Shown here in pieces: positions 54,308-62,517 of a stretch of 64,000 nt of DNA. The DNA is from Jejuia rubra (GTDB lineage: Bacteria; Bacteroidota; Bacteroidia; Flavobacteriales; Flavobacteriaceae), in the NCBI RefSeq assembly GCF_042684665.1, contig NZ_JBHULY010000025.1, positions 1 through 64,000 on the forward strand, read 5' to 3'. Every line of letters starts with the position of its first letter. Position 1 is the stretch's first letter. The notes under the pieces were generated by a model. It ran no database searches. It was not told where the DNA came from and was given only the letters and a program-made list of their open reading frames with translations. A program made the position numbers and the translations under genes.

Positions 54308-54983
54308 AAATATCATAGTTACAGGAACAAGCAGGGGCATTGGCTTTGAGTTGGTACAATTGTTTGCCAAAGCAGGGCACAATGTATTGGCACTTTCGAG
54401 GAATGAAAAGCCTATTCAAGATTTAAATCTTGAAAATGTATCTTGTTTTTCTTTTGACTTGAATGATTCCAAAGCCTATCAAAATGTAAAAGCCTTTATT
54501 GAAAAGGAATGGGGTCAGGTAGATGTGCTCATCAATAATGCGGGAGCACTTTTAAACAAACCTTTTTCAGAAACTACGATTTCTGATTTCGAAACCGTAT
54601 ATAAAACTAATGTTTATGGAGTTTCCGAATTAACAAGAGTCGTTTTGCCATTTATGAAAGGTGGAAGTCATGTAGTAACTATAAGTTCCATGGGTGGGGT
54701 TCAAGGGAGTATGAAATTCCCTGGTTTGGCGGCCTACAGCTCCAGCAAAGCCGCAGTTATCACCTTAACGGAATTATTGGCTGAGGAATATAAAGATTTT
54801 GGTATCTCATTCAACGTATTGGCTTTGGGTGCTGTACAAACCGAAATGCTGGAAGAAGCTTTCCCGGGATATCAAGCCCCAATCACAGCACCAGAAATGG
54901 CAGAATACATCTTCGGTTTTTCTTTGAACGGCAACAAATACTACAACGGAAAATTACTTCAGGTATCTAATTCTACACCATAA
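54300..54983 (+). CDS. Short-chain dehydrogenase/reductase (SDR)
   Basis: A 227-residue classical SDR. The cofactor motif TGTSRGIGFEL is at residues 8-18, NNAG near 80, the catalytic Ser in ISSMGGV near 128, and YSSSKAA with the Tyr and Lys near 146-150. It is a cytoplasmic NAD(P)-dependent oxidoreductase, with unknown substrate. The start overlaps the M28 peptidase end, and the HAD gene follows after 3 bp. Confidence 0.93.
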   Translation: MSKNIIVTGTSRGIGFELVQLFAKAGHNVLALSRNEKPIQDLNLENVSCFSFDLNDSKAYQNVKAFIEKEWGQVDVLINNAGALLNKPFSETTISDFETVYKTNVYGVSELTRVVLPFMKGGSHVVTISSMGGVQGSMKFPGLAAYSSSKAAVITLTELLAEEYKDFGISFNVLALGAVQTEMLEEAFPGYQAPITAPEMAEYIFGFSLNGNKYYNGKLLQVSNSTP

Positions 54984-54986
54984 TTT

Positions 54987-55622
54987 ATGAGCAAATACAA
55001 ATGCATCATTTTTGATTGCGACGGTATTTTAATTGATAGCGAATCCATCGCCATCGGCGTTTTGGTGGATATGGCGAATGATTTGGGAGCAAAAATGGAC
55101 TTTGAAACCTCTTTGATTGATTTAAAAGGGAAATCGCTAAACTCCTGTATGGCGTTGATTTCTGAGCGTATTGGAAAACCGCTTCCCGTTAATTTTGAAC
55201 CCGATTATCGTATCAACACATTCGAGGCATTCCGCAAGGATATTAAACCCATTGAAGGGATTAAGGAAGTGGTTGAAAACCTAGAAATACCATTTTGTAC
55301 CGCATCCAGCGGCCCCGCCAACAAAATACGTTTAAATATGGAAATCACGGGTCTGTTGCCTTATTTCGATGGCAAGATATTTAGCTGTTACGACATCCAA
55401 AAATGGAAGCCAGAGCCCGATATTTTTTTATGGGCGGCAGAAACTATGGGTTTTCAGCCTGAGGAATGTTTAGTGGTTGAGGACAGTGTTTCAGGGGTAA
55501 AGGCGGCAAAGGCTGGTGGCTTTGATGTGTTTGGCTATACCGAACATGATTATAAAAATGAACTTAAAGCCTTGGCTACACAAACTTTCGATAGTATGGA
55601 TAAGCTTTTGGGGATGATTTAA
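54987..55622 (+). CDS. HAD-superfamily phosphatase (beta-phosphoglucomutase-like)
   Basis: A 211-residue HAD hydrolase of the subfamily with a helical cap. Motif I is FDCDGILIDSE with the nucleophile Asp (the GILIDSE form is typical of the beta-phosphoglucomutase/YqaB group), motif II is TASSGPANK, and motifs III/IV are KPEPDIFLWAAE and VVEDSVSGVKAAKAGG. It probably acts on a small sugar phosphate. It is the last gene of the M28-SDR-HAD operon. Confidence 0.92.
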   Translation: MSKYKCIIFDCDGILIDSESIAIGVLVDMANDLGAKMDFETSLIDLKGKSLNSCMALISERIGKPLPVNFEPDYRINTFEAFRKDIKPIEGIKEVVENLEIPFCTASSGPANKIRLNMEITGLLPYFDGKIFSCYDIQKWKPEPDIFLWAAETMGFQPEECLVVEDSVSGVKAAKAGGFDVFGYTEHDYKNELKALATQTFDSMDKLLGMI

Positions 55623-55639
55623 TTTATCAATCCATTCTT

Positions 55640-56212
55640 TTAATTTCTTAGAGGAAAGGATAGCGTTATGCCAACACCTCCATTCACCTGTTCTAAGGAA
55701 GGGTGTTCGTAATAGGTTACAGCGAGTTCAACATTATGTTTAGGGCCTAAAGCCAACCCCAGCGAATAGGGGATATGAATAAAAGCCCCACTTTCATCAA
55801 TATTGGTTAAAGGTGTAAAGGTTTCAAAAGCTCCAATAGATGCACCAACTCCAATTTCAATAAAAGGAGCTACCCAAGGAATAGGTGCCACAACTCTTAC
55901 CTTGCCACCAAACATAAAGGCCTTTGATGATACTTTAAAATCGGCTAAATTGGGATTGTCCGAATCCGCAGGAGATGTTAATATAAACCCTGCATACGGG
56001 CGAACGCCAAACCAGGTTTTTATGCCCATTACGTATTCAGCTTGGGCATAAAAACCTGATCCGGAAATATCAAAATCATCATAAGGAAAAGTGATACCTA
56101 TTCCAATGGAGGCATTTATAAATCTTCCTTTTTGCGGTTGTGCATATGCAGTGGTTTTAAATATTAGGGTAAGTGCTGAAACAAAAAATATGGAGCAAAA
56201 CTTCCTGGGCAT
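55640..56212 (-). CDS. Outer-membrane beta-barrel protein
   Basis: A 190-residue exported protein with a signal peptide (IFFVSALTLIFKTTAYA), then alternating strands of an OmpA/OmpW-like eight-stranded barrel (GIGITFPYDDFDISGSGFYA, RPYAGFIL, GKVRVVAPIPWVAPFIEIGV, HNVELAVTYYEHPSLEQ) and a C-terminal ITLSFPL strand ending in Arg-Asn. No specific function is recognised. It is convergent with the HAD gene, 17 bp apart. Confidence 0.82.
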   Translation of the reverse strand: MPRKFCSIFFVSALTLIFKTTAYAQPQKGRFINASIGIGITFPYDDFDISGSGFYAQAEYVMGIKTWFGVRPYAGFILTSPADSDNPNLADFKVSSKAFMFGGKVRVVAPIPWVAPFIEIGVGASIGAFETFTPLTNIDESGAFIHIPYSLGLALGPKHNVELAVTYYEHPSLEQVNGGVGITLSFPLRN

Positions 56213-56286
56213 AATTAAGAATTTAAAGATAGCAATTTCTATATTTTTTATGAATAATCCTACTAAAAAGATAACCTAATTCAGCC

Positions 56287-56315
56287 TTGAAAATCGATGA
56301 AATTGGCTATTTTTG
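56287..56315 (+). promoter_or_regulatory. Promoter of the SprT-like/manC transcript
   Basis: TTG at 56287-56289 and TATTTTTG at 56308-56315, spaced 18 bp, form a good Bacteroidota promoter. The box overlaps the first codons of the longest possible frame, which argues for the later ATG at 56321 as the true start and a very short or absent leader. Confidence 0.6.
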
Positions 56316-56320
56316 TACTG

Positions 56321-56917
56321 ATGCAAACCGCTCTGGAAAGCTATATCCCAAATAAAGCCCAACCTGAAGTTGTCAGGCTTTTGGAACATGATAATCTTCT
56401 GGTCAAAATTAAGAATGAACGTAAAACTAAACATGGCGATTACAGGCCGTTGCTAAACGGGAAGCATCAAATTACCATCAATTCCAATTTAAATCCTTAC
56501 CGTTTTTTAATCACATTAATCCATGAGATTGCCCATTTTGAGGCATATAAAAAACATGGTAGATTCATTAAGCCCCACGGCAGGGAATGGAAACTTACTT
56601 TTCAGTACTTAATGCTCCCATTTTTAAATCCGGAAGTGTTCCCAAATGATTTGTTGCCACTTTTGGCAAACCACTTCAAAAACCCAAAAGCGAGTAGCGA
56701 TACCGATGTTAAGTTATCGTTAGCATTGAAACAATTTGATGCACCTAATGATAAAACTTATATTTTTGAATTACCTGCTGGCAGCACATTTAAATTATAT
56801 AACGGCAAAGTATTTCAAATGGGAAAGAAACGTACAAAGCGTTTTGAATGTGTTGAGATCAAAACGGGCAAAATATATCTGTTTAATCCAAACGCAGAAG
56901 TCGAACTGATAAATTAG
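56321..56917 (+). CDS. SprT-like zinc metalloprotease domain protein
   Basis: A 198-residue cytoplasmic protein from the ATG at 56321 (MQTALESYIPNKAQPEV, the usual family opening). An upstream ATG at 56297 would place the promoter inside the gene. It contains the zinc motif HEIAHFEAYKKHGRFIKPHG with HExxH and a further His, then W-K-x-x-F. The C-terminal part is a small beta-rich region (SKxYLF-type ending) found in flavobacterial SprT-like proteins. The function in Bacteroidota is not established. manC starts 5 bp after its stop. Confidence 0.85.
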   Translation: MQTALESYIPNKAQPEVVRLLEHDNLLVKIKNERKTKHGDYRPLLNGKHQITINSNLNPYRFLITLIHEIAHFEAYKKHGRFIKPHGREWKLTFQYLMLPFLNPEVFPNDLLPLLANHFKNPKASSDTDVKLSLALKQFDAPNDKTYIFELPAGSTFKLYNGKVFQMGKKRTKRFECVEIKTGKIYLFNPNAEVELIN

Positions 56918-56922
56918 AAAAA

Positions 56923-58002
56923 ATGAATAAAAATTATTATGCCATATTAATGGCCGGAGGTGTAGGCTCACGTTTTTGGCCTGTAAGCACCCAGGATTTC
57001 CCAAAACAATTTCACGATATGTTGGGGACTGGGGATACTTTGTTACAAAAAACGTTTTACAGGTTGGCAAGTTTTATCCCAAAGGAAAATATTCTGATAT
57101 TGACCAATGAACGTTACAACGATTTGGTTTTGGAACAGCTACCTATATTAAACCCGGGCCAAGTTGTGTTGGAACCAGCGATGCGCAATACGGCACCTTG
57201 TATTTTATATGCCTCGTTGAAAATCCAAAAGGAAAATCCAAATGCGGTAATGATAGTGGCACCGAGCGACCATTGGATTGAAGATGAGAAAGCCTTTGCC
57301 AAAAATGTAACACAGGCTTTTGAGTTCTGCTCGGAAAACGATGCGTTGATGACTTTAGGCATTCAACCAACTTTTCCAAACACGGGCTATGGCTATATCG
57401 AATATGATAAATCGTCTTCCACAGAGATAAAACCCGTAAATCAGTTTAGGGAAAAACCAGATTACAACACCGCCAAGGAATTTATTGCACAAGGTAATTT
57501 TCTTTGGAATGCTGGTATCTTCATGTGGAGCGTGAAGAGTGTGGTGAATGCTTTTAAAAATAATCAACCCAATTTATTCGAATTGTTTGAAAATGGGATA
57601 ACGGCATACAATACCGATGCCGAAAAGGATTTTATTGCTGAAAATTACCCAAAGGCGGAAAACGTTTCTGTGGATTACGCCATCATGGAAAAATCAAAAA
57701 ATGTATTTGTGATTGCCGCTGAATTTGACTGGAACGATCTCGGTACTTGGGGTAGCCTTTACGATAAATTGGATAAAAGTGAATCCGATAATGCATTAGT
57801 TAATGCCAAGGTTTTGGCCGAAGAGGCCTCCGGAAATATGATTCGAACGGAAAAGAAAAAAATAGTGGTTGTGGACGGCATCAGCGACTACATTATTGTC
57901 GATAAAGAAGACGTATTGCTTATTTATCCCAAAGCCAAGGAGCAGGACATCAAAAAAACACTGCAAAAAGTTAAGGACAAGTTTGGCGAGAAATATGGGT
58001 AA
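56923..58002 (+). CDS. manC: Mannose-1-phosphate guanylyltransferase
   Basis: A 359-residue GDP-mannose pyrophosphorylase, making GDP-mannose from GTP and mannose-1-phosphate for surface polysaccharides. The nucleotide-binding motif LMAGGVGSRFWPVSTQDFPKQ is at residues 9-28. APSDHWIED, NTGYGYIEY, REKPD and FLWNAGIFMWS follow. The catalytic-loop EFDWNDLGTWGSLY is near 268. It lacks the C-terminal isomerase domain of bifunctional enzymes. It is co-transcribed with the SprT-like gene. Confidence 0.94.
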   Translation: MNKNYYAILMAGGVGSRFWPVSTQDFPKQFHDMLGTGDTLLQKTFYRLASFIPKENILILTNERYNDLVLEQLPILNPGQVVLEPAMRNTAPCILYASLKIQKENPNAVMIVAPSDHWIEDEKAFAKNVTQAFEFCSENDALMTLGIQPTFPNTGYGYIEYDKSSSTEIKPVNQFREKPDYNTAKEFIAQGNFLWNAGIFMWSVKSVVNAFKNNQPNLFELFENGITAYNTDAEKDFIAENYPKAENVSVDYAIMEKSKNVFVIAAEFDWNDLGTWGSLYDKLDKSESDNALVNAKVLAEEASGNMIRTEKKKIVVVDGISDYIIVDKEDVLLIYPKAKEQDIKKTLQKVKDKFGEKYG

Positions 58003-58076
58003 TTCCTAACATTTTTTTAAGTCCGTTGTATTTTAAATTGTCTTATATTCGTGAGGTATGAGCCAATTTAAATACA

Positions 58077-59549
58077 ATGGAAGAAAGTAAATTCAATTTT
58101 TCTGAGGAGCCAGAAGAAAAAAATAGCGAGCAAAAAGTAGAGGAATCCAAAGAGGAAGTTAGAAAAGGTGCCCAGGGATTATATGCCAGCACCAAAAAAT
58201 TTCTGAATGAACTTTTAGATTTCAGGGAAGATACCGACAGGGATGCCACCATTCAGGCCATAAAAGGTGATATTTCCTTTAAAGGCGCCACGGCTTGGAT
58301 TTTAATATGTTCCATTTTTGTGGCTTCCGTGGGACTCAACGCCAATTCTACAGCCGTTGTAATCGGTGCCATGCTAATTTCTCCTTTAATGGGACCTATT
58401 TTGGGCGTAGGGCTTTCAATTGCCATAAATGATATTGACACTTTGCGACGGTCGTTAATCAACTTGGCTATAATGATTGTGTTGAGTTTATTGACCGCAT
58501 TTCTGTTCTTCAGATTTTTTCCGCTTAGCGAAGATACATCAGAACTTTTAGGCCGGGTAAAACCGGATATTCGGGACGTTTTAATTGCTTTTTTTGGCGG
58601 TTTGGCACTCATCATTGCTAGAACGAAAAAGGGGACTATTGCCTCTGTGATTTTTGGCGTGGCCATTGCTACAGCCTTGATGCCTCCTTTGTGTACGGCG
58701 GGTTACGGACTTGCCAAGGCCAATTTCGTCTATTTTGGACAGGCCATGTATTTGTTCACTATAAATACCATTTTTATTGCCTTGGCCACCTTTTTGGTGT
58801 TGAAGTTATTACGATTTCCAATGTTGCGATATGCCAATTCTAAAAAGCGAAGGATGATTTCAAGGGTGGCTACAATTTTAGCCATCGTGGTCATGATTCC
58901 GGCAGGTTTCACGTTTATCGATGTATATAAAGAAAGTAATTTCAAGAGAGATGCAGCACTTTTTATTGATGAAGAATTGAATGCTTTGCCTCATGCAGAG
59001 TACATCAAAAATAATTCGTCATATAAATACGGTGGTGATGAAGACAGCAAGATTTTATTAAATTCCTTTGGCTTGGATGAAATCCCTGAAACCACAATAG
59101 ACGTTTTACGAACTAGGTTGTCCAGCTATCCATCCTTGGCTTCAAATACACAATTGATATTTAACCAAAGCAGAAGCACTGGCCTGGACAATTTTAAATA
59201 TATGAAGGAACTGCGGGCTAGGGATTCTTTGGATATTCTATCGCAAAGCGAAAAGATCGCCTTTTTAGAAAGTAAGGTGAAACAATTGTCCGTTTTAGAA
59301 AAAAACTATTTTGCATTTGATGAATTGACCAAGGAAATGAAGATAAATTATGATGCCATTGAAAGGATATCCTATTCAAACGTTATCAGTTCCAATTTTT
59401 CAAAGATGGATACATTGTCGGTTTTTGAGGTAAAATGGGTGGACTCTTTGTCTAATAATGAATCACGGGCAAAAGATAAATCAAAACTAGAAAATTGGCT
59501 GAAGTTTAAATTGGATTTGGATACCCTAGTCGTTAAAAGGTTGAACTAG
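58077..59549 (+). CDS. DUF389 family membrane protein
   Basis: A 490-residue protein with an acidic N-terminus, then five to six membrane helices of the DUF389 core (ATAWILICSIFVASVGLNAN, VVIGAMLISPLMGPILGVGL, DVLIAFFGGLALIIARTKKG, IASVIFGVAIATALMPPLCT). A long C-terminal extracytoplasmic or coiled-coil domain of about 200 residues ends it. The AMLISPLMGP and ATALMPPLCTAGYG motifs are diagnostic of the family. The function is unknown, though a transport or signalling role is often suggested. A promoter-like TTG ... TATATTCG pair lies at about 58031-58055. Confidence 0.9.
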   Translation: MEESKFNFSEEPEEKNSEQKVEESKEEVRKGAQGLYASTKKFLNELLDFREDTDRDATIQAIKGDISFKGATAWILICSIFVASVGLNANSTAVVIGAMLISPLMGPILGVGLSIAINDIDTLRRSLINLAIMIVLSLLTAFLFFRFFPLSEDTSELLGRVKPDIRDVLIAFFGGLALIIARTKKGTIASVIFGVAIATALMPPLCTAGYGLAKANFVYFGQAMYLFTINTIFIALATFLVLKLLRFPMLRYANSKKRRMISRVATILAIVVMIPAGFTFIDVYKESNFKRDAALFIDEELNALPHAEYIKNNSSYKYGGDEDSKILLNSFGLDEIPETTIDVLRTRLSSYPSLASNTQLIFNQSRSTGLDNFKYMKELRARDSLDILSQSEKIAFLESKVKQLSVLEKNYFAFDELTKEMKINYDAIERISYSNVISSNFSKMDTLSVFEVKWVDSLSNNESRAKDKSKLENWLKFKLDLDTLVVKRLN

Positions 59550-59664
59550 GATAAAATTGTCAGTCCATATTTCGTTTTAAGAAAAAGGTTTAATTTTAAG
59601 GCGACCAAAAACCCGATACCTTATTAAAAATCTAGTTTTAATTGTAGTTGTCATTGTAGTTTGG

Positions 59665-60042
59665 ATGACTACCAGTAGTTATTCAAACCCATCGCTCTCT
59701 TCAAATACATTCACTCTTTTTGTTTTTGAGGGTTCTGATTGGTGCGTTAATTGCCGAAGACTTGAAAAAAATGTTCTGTCAGATACAACTTTTATTTCAT
59801 TTTTAAATGAAAAACAAATCACACTGACTAGGGTGGACTTTCCTCAAAGAACAAAACAGAACAGTCAAGTGAAAAAGAACAACGAACTATTGGCGGAACG
59901 TTATAATTTTGATGGTATTTTCCCCACTTTGATTCTTTCGAGGAACGATACCTTACTCTATCGAAAACTTTTCTACAACAAAAAGCAGGATTCTAAGGGA
60001 ATGCAAGACCTTATATTAACTCATCTTAAAGCCTTGAAATGA
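59665..60042 (+). CDS. Thioredoxin-fold protein, membrane-anchored or exported
   Basis: At least 125 residues with a thioredoxin-like fold: FVFEGSDWCVNCRRLEKNVL with the redox pair CVNC, then RYNFDGIFPTLILS with the cis-Pro. The first ATG is at 59665, but the frame is open upstream for 87 bases. It encodes RRPKTRYLIKNLVLIVVVIV, a positively charged segment followed by a membrane helix, starting after an in-frame TAA at 59578-59580. No ATG, GTG or TTG begins that segment, though ATT at 59593 could. The gene overlaps apbE by 4 bp and begins a conserved four-gene cluster. A role as periplasmic reductant for its neighbours is inferred. Confidence 0.88.
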   Translation: MTTSSYSNPSLSSNTFTLFVFEGSDWCVNCRRLEKNVLSDTTFISFLNEKQITLTRVDFPQRTKQNSQVKKNNELLAERYNFDGIFPTLILSRNDTLLYRKLFYNKKQDSKGMQDLILTHLKALK

Positions 60043-60971
60043 AAACTTTTGTCCACAAGGAAAAATTGATGGGTACGGCATTCAGTTTGGGCGTTGTGGC
60101 AGAAGATGAGCAAGAGGCAAAACATTGGCTCAAAATTGGGGTTGATGAAATTAAGAGAATCGAGGATTTACTTTCTGAATACAAAACTACATCGGTCACT
60201 TCAAAAATTAATGTTTTTGCAGAAAAGCGTCCAGTGTCGGTTGATAATGAGACGTTTGCGCTTATTGAGCGAAGTATTGCGATTTCAAAATTAACCAAAG
60301 GTGATTTTGATATTACTGTTGGTCCTTTAAAAAGACTGTTCAATTTTAAGAACACTGATTTTGAAATGCCATCTAATGGTTTGATAAAAAAGACTTTGGA
60401 TTCGGTTGGATTTCAAAATATTAGTTTGAATAAAGAAAAATTAGAGGTAGCTTTTAAAGCAGAAGCTATGAAAATCAGCTTTAATGCTATTGGAAAAGGT
60501 TATGCATCCGATAGGGTAAAAAAGCTATGGAAAGGGCACGGTGTTACCTCCGGATTTATAAATGCCAGTGGGGATTTAACGGCTTTTGGGCAAAAGCCTG
60601 ATGGCTCTAATTGGAACATCGGTATCGCCAATCCAAATACGAAGAACCAAGCTCTTTTGAATATTCCGCTGGTCAATGCCTCGGTAGCTACATCAGGGGA
60701 CTACGAACAGCATTTTTTATGGAAAGGGAAACGTTATTCTCATAATATCAACCCGCATACCGGGATGCCTTTGTCGGGCATTAAAAGTGTAACAGTCATA
60801 TCCCCAAGCGCTGAACTTTCGGATGCCTTGGCCACGGCGGTTTATGTTAAAGGGGTTGCCAAGGGATTAGAATTTATTAATCAATTACCTCAAACCCATT
60901 GCATCATAATAAATGACGACAACCAATTATTTTTCTCTAAAAAAATGGCCTATGAAAATCATGTGGCTTAG
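60039..60971 (+). CDS. apbE: FAD:protein FMN transferase (ApbE family)
   Basis: A 310-residue flavin transferase that links FMN covalently to Thr/Ser of exported redox proteins. It shows KLMGTAFSLGVV at the start, ITVGPLKRLFNF, SFNAIGKGYASDRVKKLW, the FAD-binding FINASGDLTAFG, VATSGDYEQHFL, and the metal site HNINPHTGMPLSGIKSVTVI with S-A-E-L-S-D-A-L-A-T-A. No signal peptide is obvious, so it could act inside the cell or be exported by another path. It overlaps the thioredoxin gene by 4 bp and the DUF4266 gene by 20 bp. Confidence 0.94.
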   Translation: MKTFVHKEKLMGTAFSLGVVAEDEQEAKHWLKIGVDEIKRIEDLLSEYKTTSVTSKINVFAEKRPVSVDNETFALIERSIAISKLTKGDFDITVGPLKRLFNFKNTDFEMPSNGLIKKTLDSVGFQNISLNKEKLEVAFKAEAMKISFNAIGKGYASDRVKKLWKGHGVTSGFINASGDLTAFGQKPDGSNWNIGIANPNTKNQALLNIPLVNASVATSGDYEQHFLWKGKRYSHNINPHTGMPLSGIKSVTVISPSAELSDALATAVYVKGVAKGLEFINQLPQTHCIIINDDNQLFFSKKMAYENHVA

Positions 60972-61161
60972 TCTTTTGTTAGCAATATTGCTGTCGTCCT
61001 GCAAAGCGGTAAAACCTTATGAACAGCAATATGTAAGTGACCCTGAAATGCAAATGCAAAATGATACGGGGAAAAATTTCAATCTTTATGTGCAATCCAT
61101 TCGAGAGGGAGCAACCCCAGCTGGAAGCGCCAAAGGTAGTGGAGGATGTGGCTGTAACTAA
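60952..61161 (+). CDS. DUF4266 small lipoprotein with Cys-rich tail
   Basis: A 69-residue lipoprotein: signal peptide MWLSLLLAILLSSC with lipidated Cys17. A conserved middle (YEQQYVSDPEMQ) precedes a C-terminal IREGATPAGSAKGSGGCGCN ending in Cys-Gly-Cys-Asn. ATG 60952 is preferred over 60913 because it starts the signal peptide. REGAT near residues 51-55 is similar to the ApbE flavinylation motif (S/T-G-A-S/T), with Thr55 as possible acceptor, an inference only. The family name and this gene order (thioredoxin, ApbE, DUF4266, DUF3570) are known in Bacteroidota, but the job is not. Confidence 0.85.
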   Translation: MKIMWLSLLLAILLSSCKAVKPYEQQYVSDPEMQMQNDTGKNFNLYVQSIREGATPAGSAKGSGGCGCN

Positions 61162-61170
61162 TACTTTGGT

Positions 61171-62385
61171 ATGAACAAGAAACTTTTGATGGTCGGGAGT
61201 TTTGCTTTCATGCAATTGATGGCAAGGGCGCAGGCAAAAGAGAATGCACAGCAGGAGCGTTTGAATAAAACCGAGGTGGAGTTGGTGTACAACCATTATC
61301 TTCAATATGGGGATAATTCGGCCGTTACAGGTGGGGTGGGTACGGAGCGCTTAATTGTGTATGGTCCTTCATTCACCATGAAAAAATCTTGGAAAACCAA
61401 TACCATTTCTTTTAATCTTGGGACGGATGTGATTTCCTCCGCTTCCACCGATAATATTGATATGATTATGTCTTCCGCATCGCGATTGGATGCCAGGACT
61501 TATGCCTTTACTTCTTTTGAAAAGAATCTTCCAGTTCACAACATGCTACTGTACGGCGGTATTGGTTTTTCTATAGAGAGCGATTATTTTTCCGTTGGAA
61601 CCAAGATTGGATTGGTAAAGGAGGATAAAAAAACCTTGACTACTTATTCCGCTCAATTTCAAATGTTCAATGACGACTTACGCTGGGGTAGATTGAATTC
61701 TAAAACAAGCTACGGTCCCTCAAATTTGATATATCCCGAAGAATTGAGATTTCAAGAATGGTACGATGAAGTAAAACGGAATTCTTTCAATTTAAGACTC
61801 GGGATATCAAAGCCGATTGATAAAAAGAACATTCTAGGTTTTTATCCCGAAATCACGTATCAGGAAGGCCTTTTGGCAACGCCGTTTCATCGTATTTATT
61901 TTTCGGATGGCACATTAGGGGTGGAGCAGTTGCCAGATGAACGCTGGAAAGGAGCCCTGGCAGTAAAATGGAACAGATTTCTTTTGGGGAATATCATTTT
62001 AAAAAATGTACTGAACGGGTATGCAGATAATTTTGGGATAGTTGCCGTATCATTTGAAAATGAAACTGTCATTAAACTTAAACCGGAATTTCAATTATTG
62101 CCCAACATTCGATTTTATACGCAAAAGGGTTCTAAATATTTTGATGAGTTCATGCAGCATGATGTCAATTCGGAATTCTATACCTCTGACTTTGACCTTT
62201 CAGAATTCCAAACCTACAACGCAGGACTAGGCATAAAATTGAACCCGCACAATAGTTTAAAGCGAAAGAGACTATTAAATGCTATAGTAATTCGATACAA
62301 CTTTATGTATCGTTCCAATGGATTGAAAGCACATATTTTTTCGTTTAGCTTGCAAACGGAGTCTTATCGAAATCCAAAAAAGTGA
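61171..62385 (+). CDS. DUF3570 outer-membrane protein
   Basis: A 404-residue exported protein, with a signal peptide (MVGSFAFMQLMARAQA) and many amphipathic strands (TISFNLGTDVISSASTDNID, YGGIGFSIESDYFSVGTKIG, GILGFYPEITYQ-like strand, NAIVIRYNFMYRSNGLKAHI) giving a large beta-barrel ending FSFSLQTESY. It matches DUF3570, which accompanies DUF4266 and ApbE. It probably provides the outer-membrane partner of the cluster. It is the last gene of the cluster, 9 bp after DUF4266. Confidence 0.88.
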   Translation: MNKKLLMVGSFAFMQLMARAQAKENAQQERLNKTEVELVYNHYLQYGDNSAVTGGVGTERLIVYGPSFTMKKSWKTNTISFNLGTDVISSASTDNIDMIMSSASRLDARTYAFTSFEKNLPVHNMLLYGGIGFSIESDYFSVGTKIGLVKEDKKTLTTYSAQFQMFNDDLRWGRLNSKTSYGPSNLIYPEELRFQEWYDEVKRNSFNLRLGISKPIDKKNILGFYPEITYQEGLLATPFHRIYFSDGTLGVEQLPDERWKGALAVKWNRFLLGNIILKNVLNGYADNFGIVAVSFENETVIKLKPEFQLLPNIRFYTQKGSKYFDEFMQHDVNSEFYTSDFDLSEFQTYNAGLGIKLNPHNSLKRKRLLNAIVIRYNFMYRSNGLKAHIFSFSLQTESYRNPKK

Positions 62386-62517
62386 ACTAGGAATCGAAGG
62401 AGTGATACCGATGTATTGGAATTAGTGATCAATATGAAAGCACCATAAGTTTTTGGAATGACAATTTCCAAGGATTTTGACAGTTGAATAGGGTTTTTTT
62501 AAGTAAATTGGATTAAA

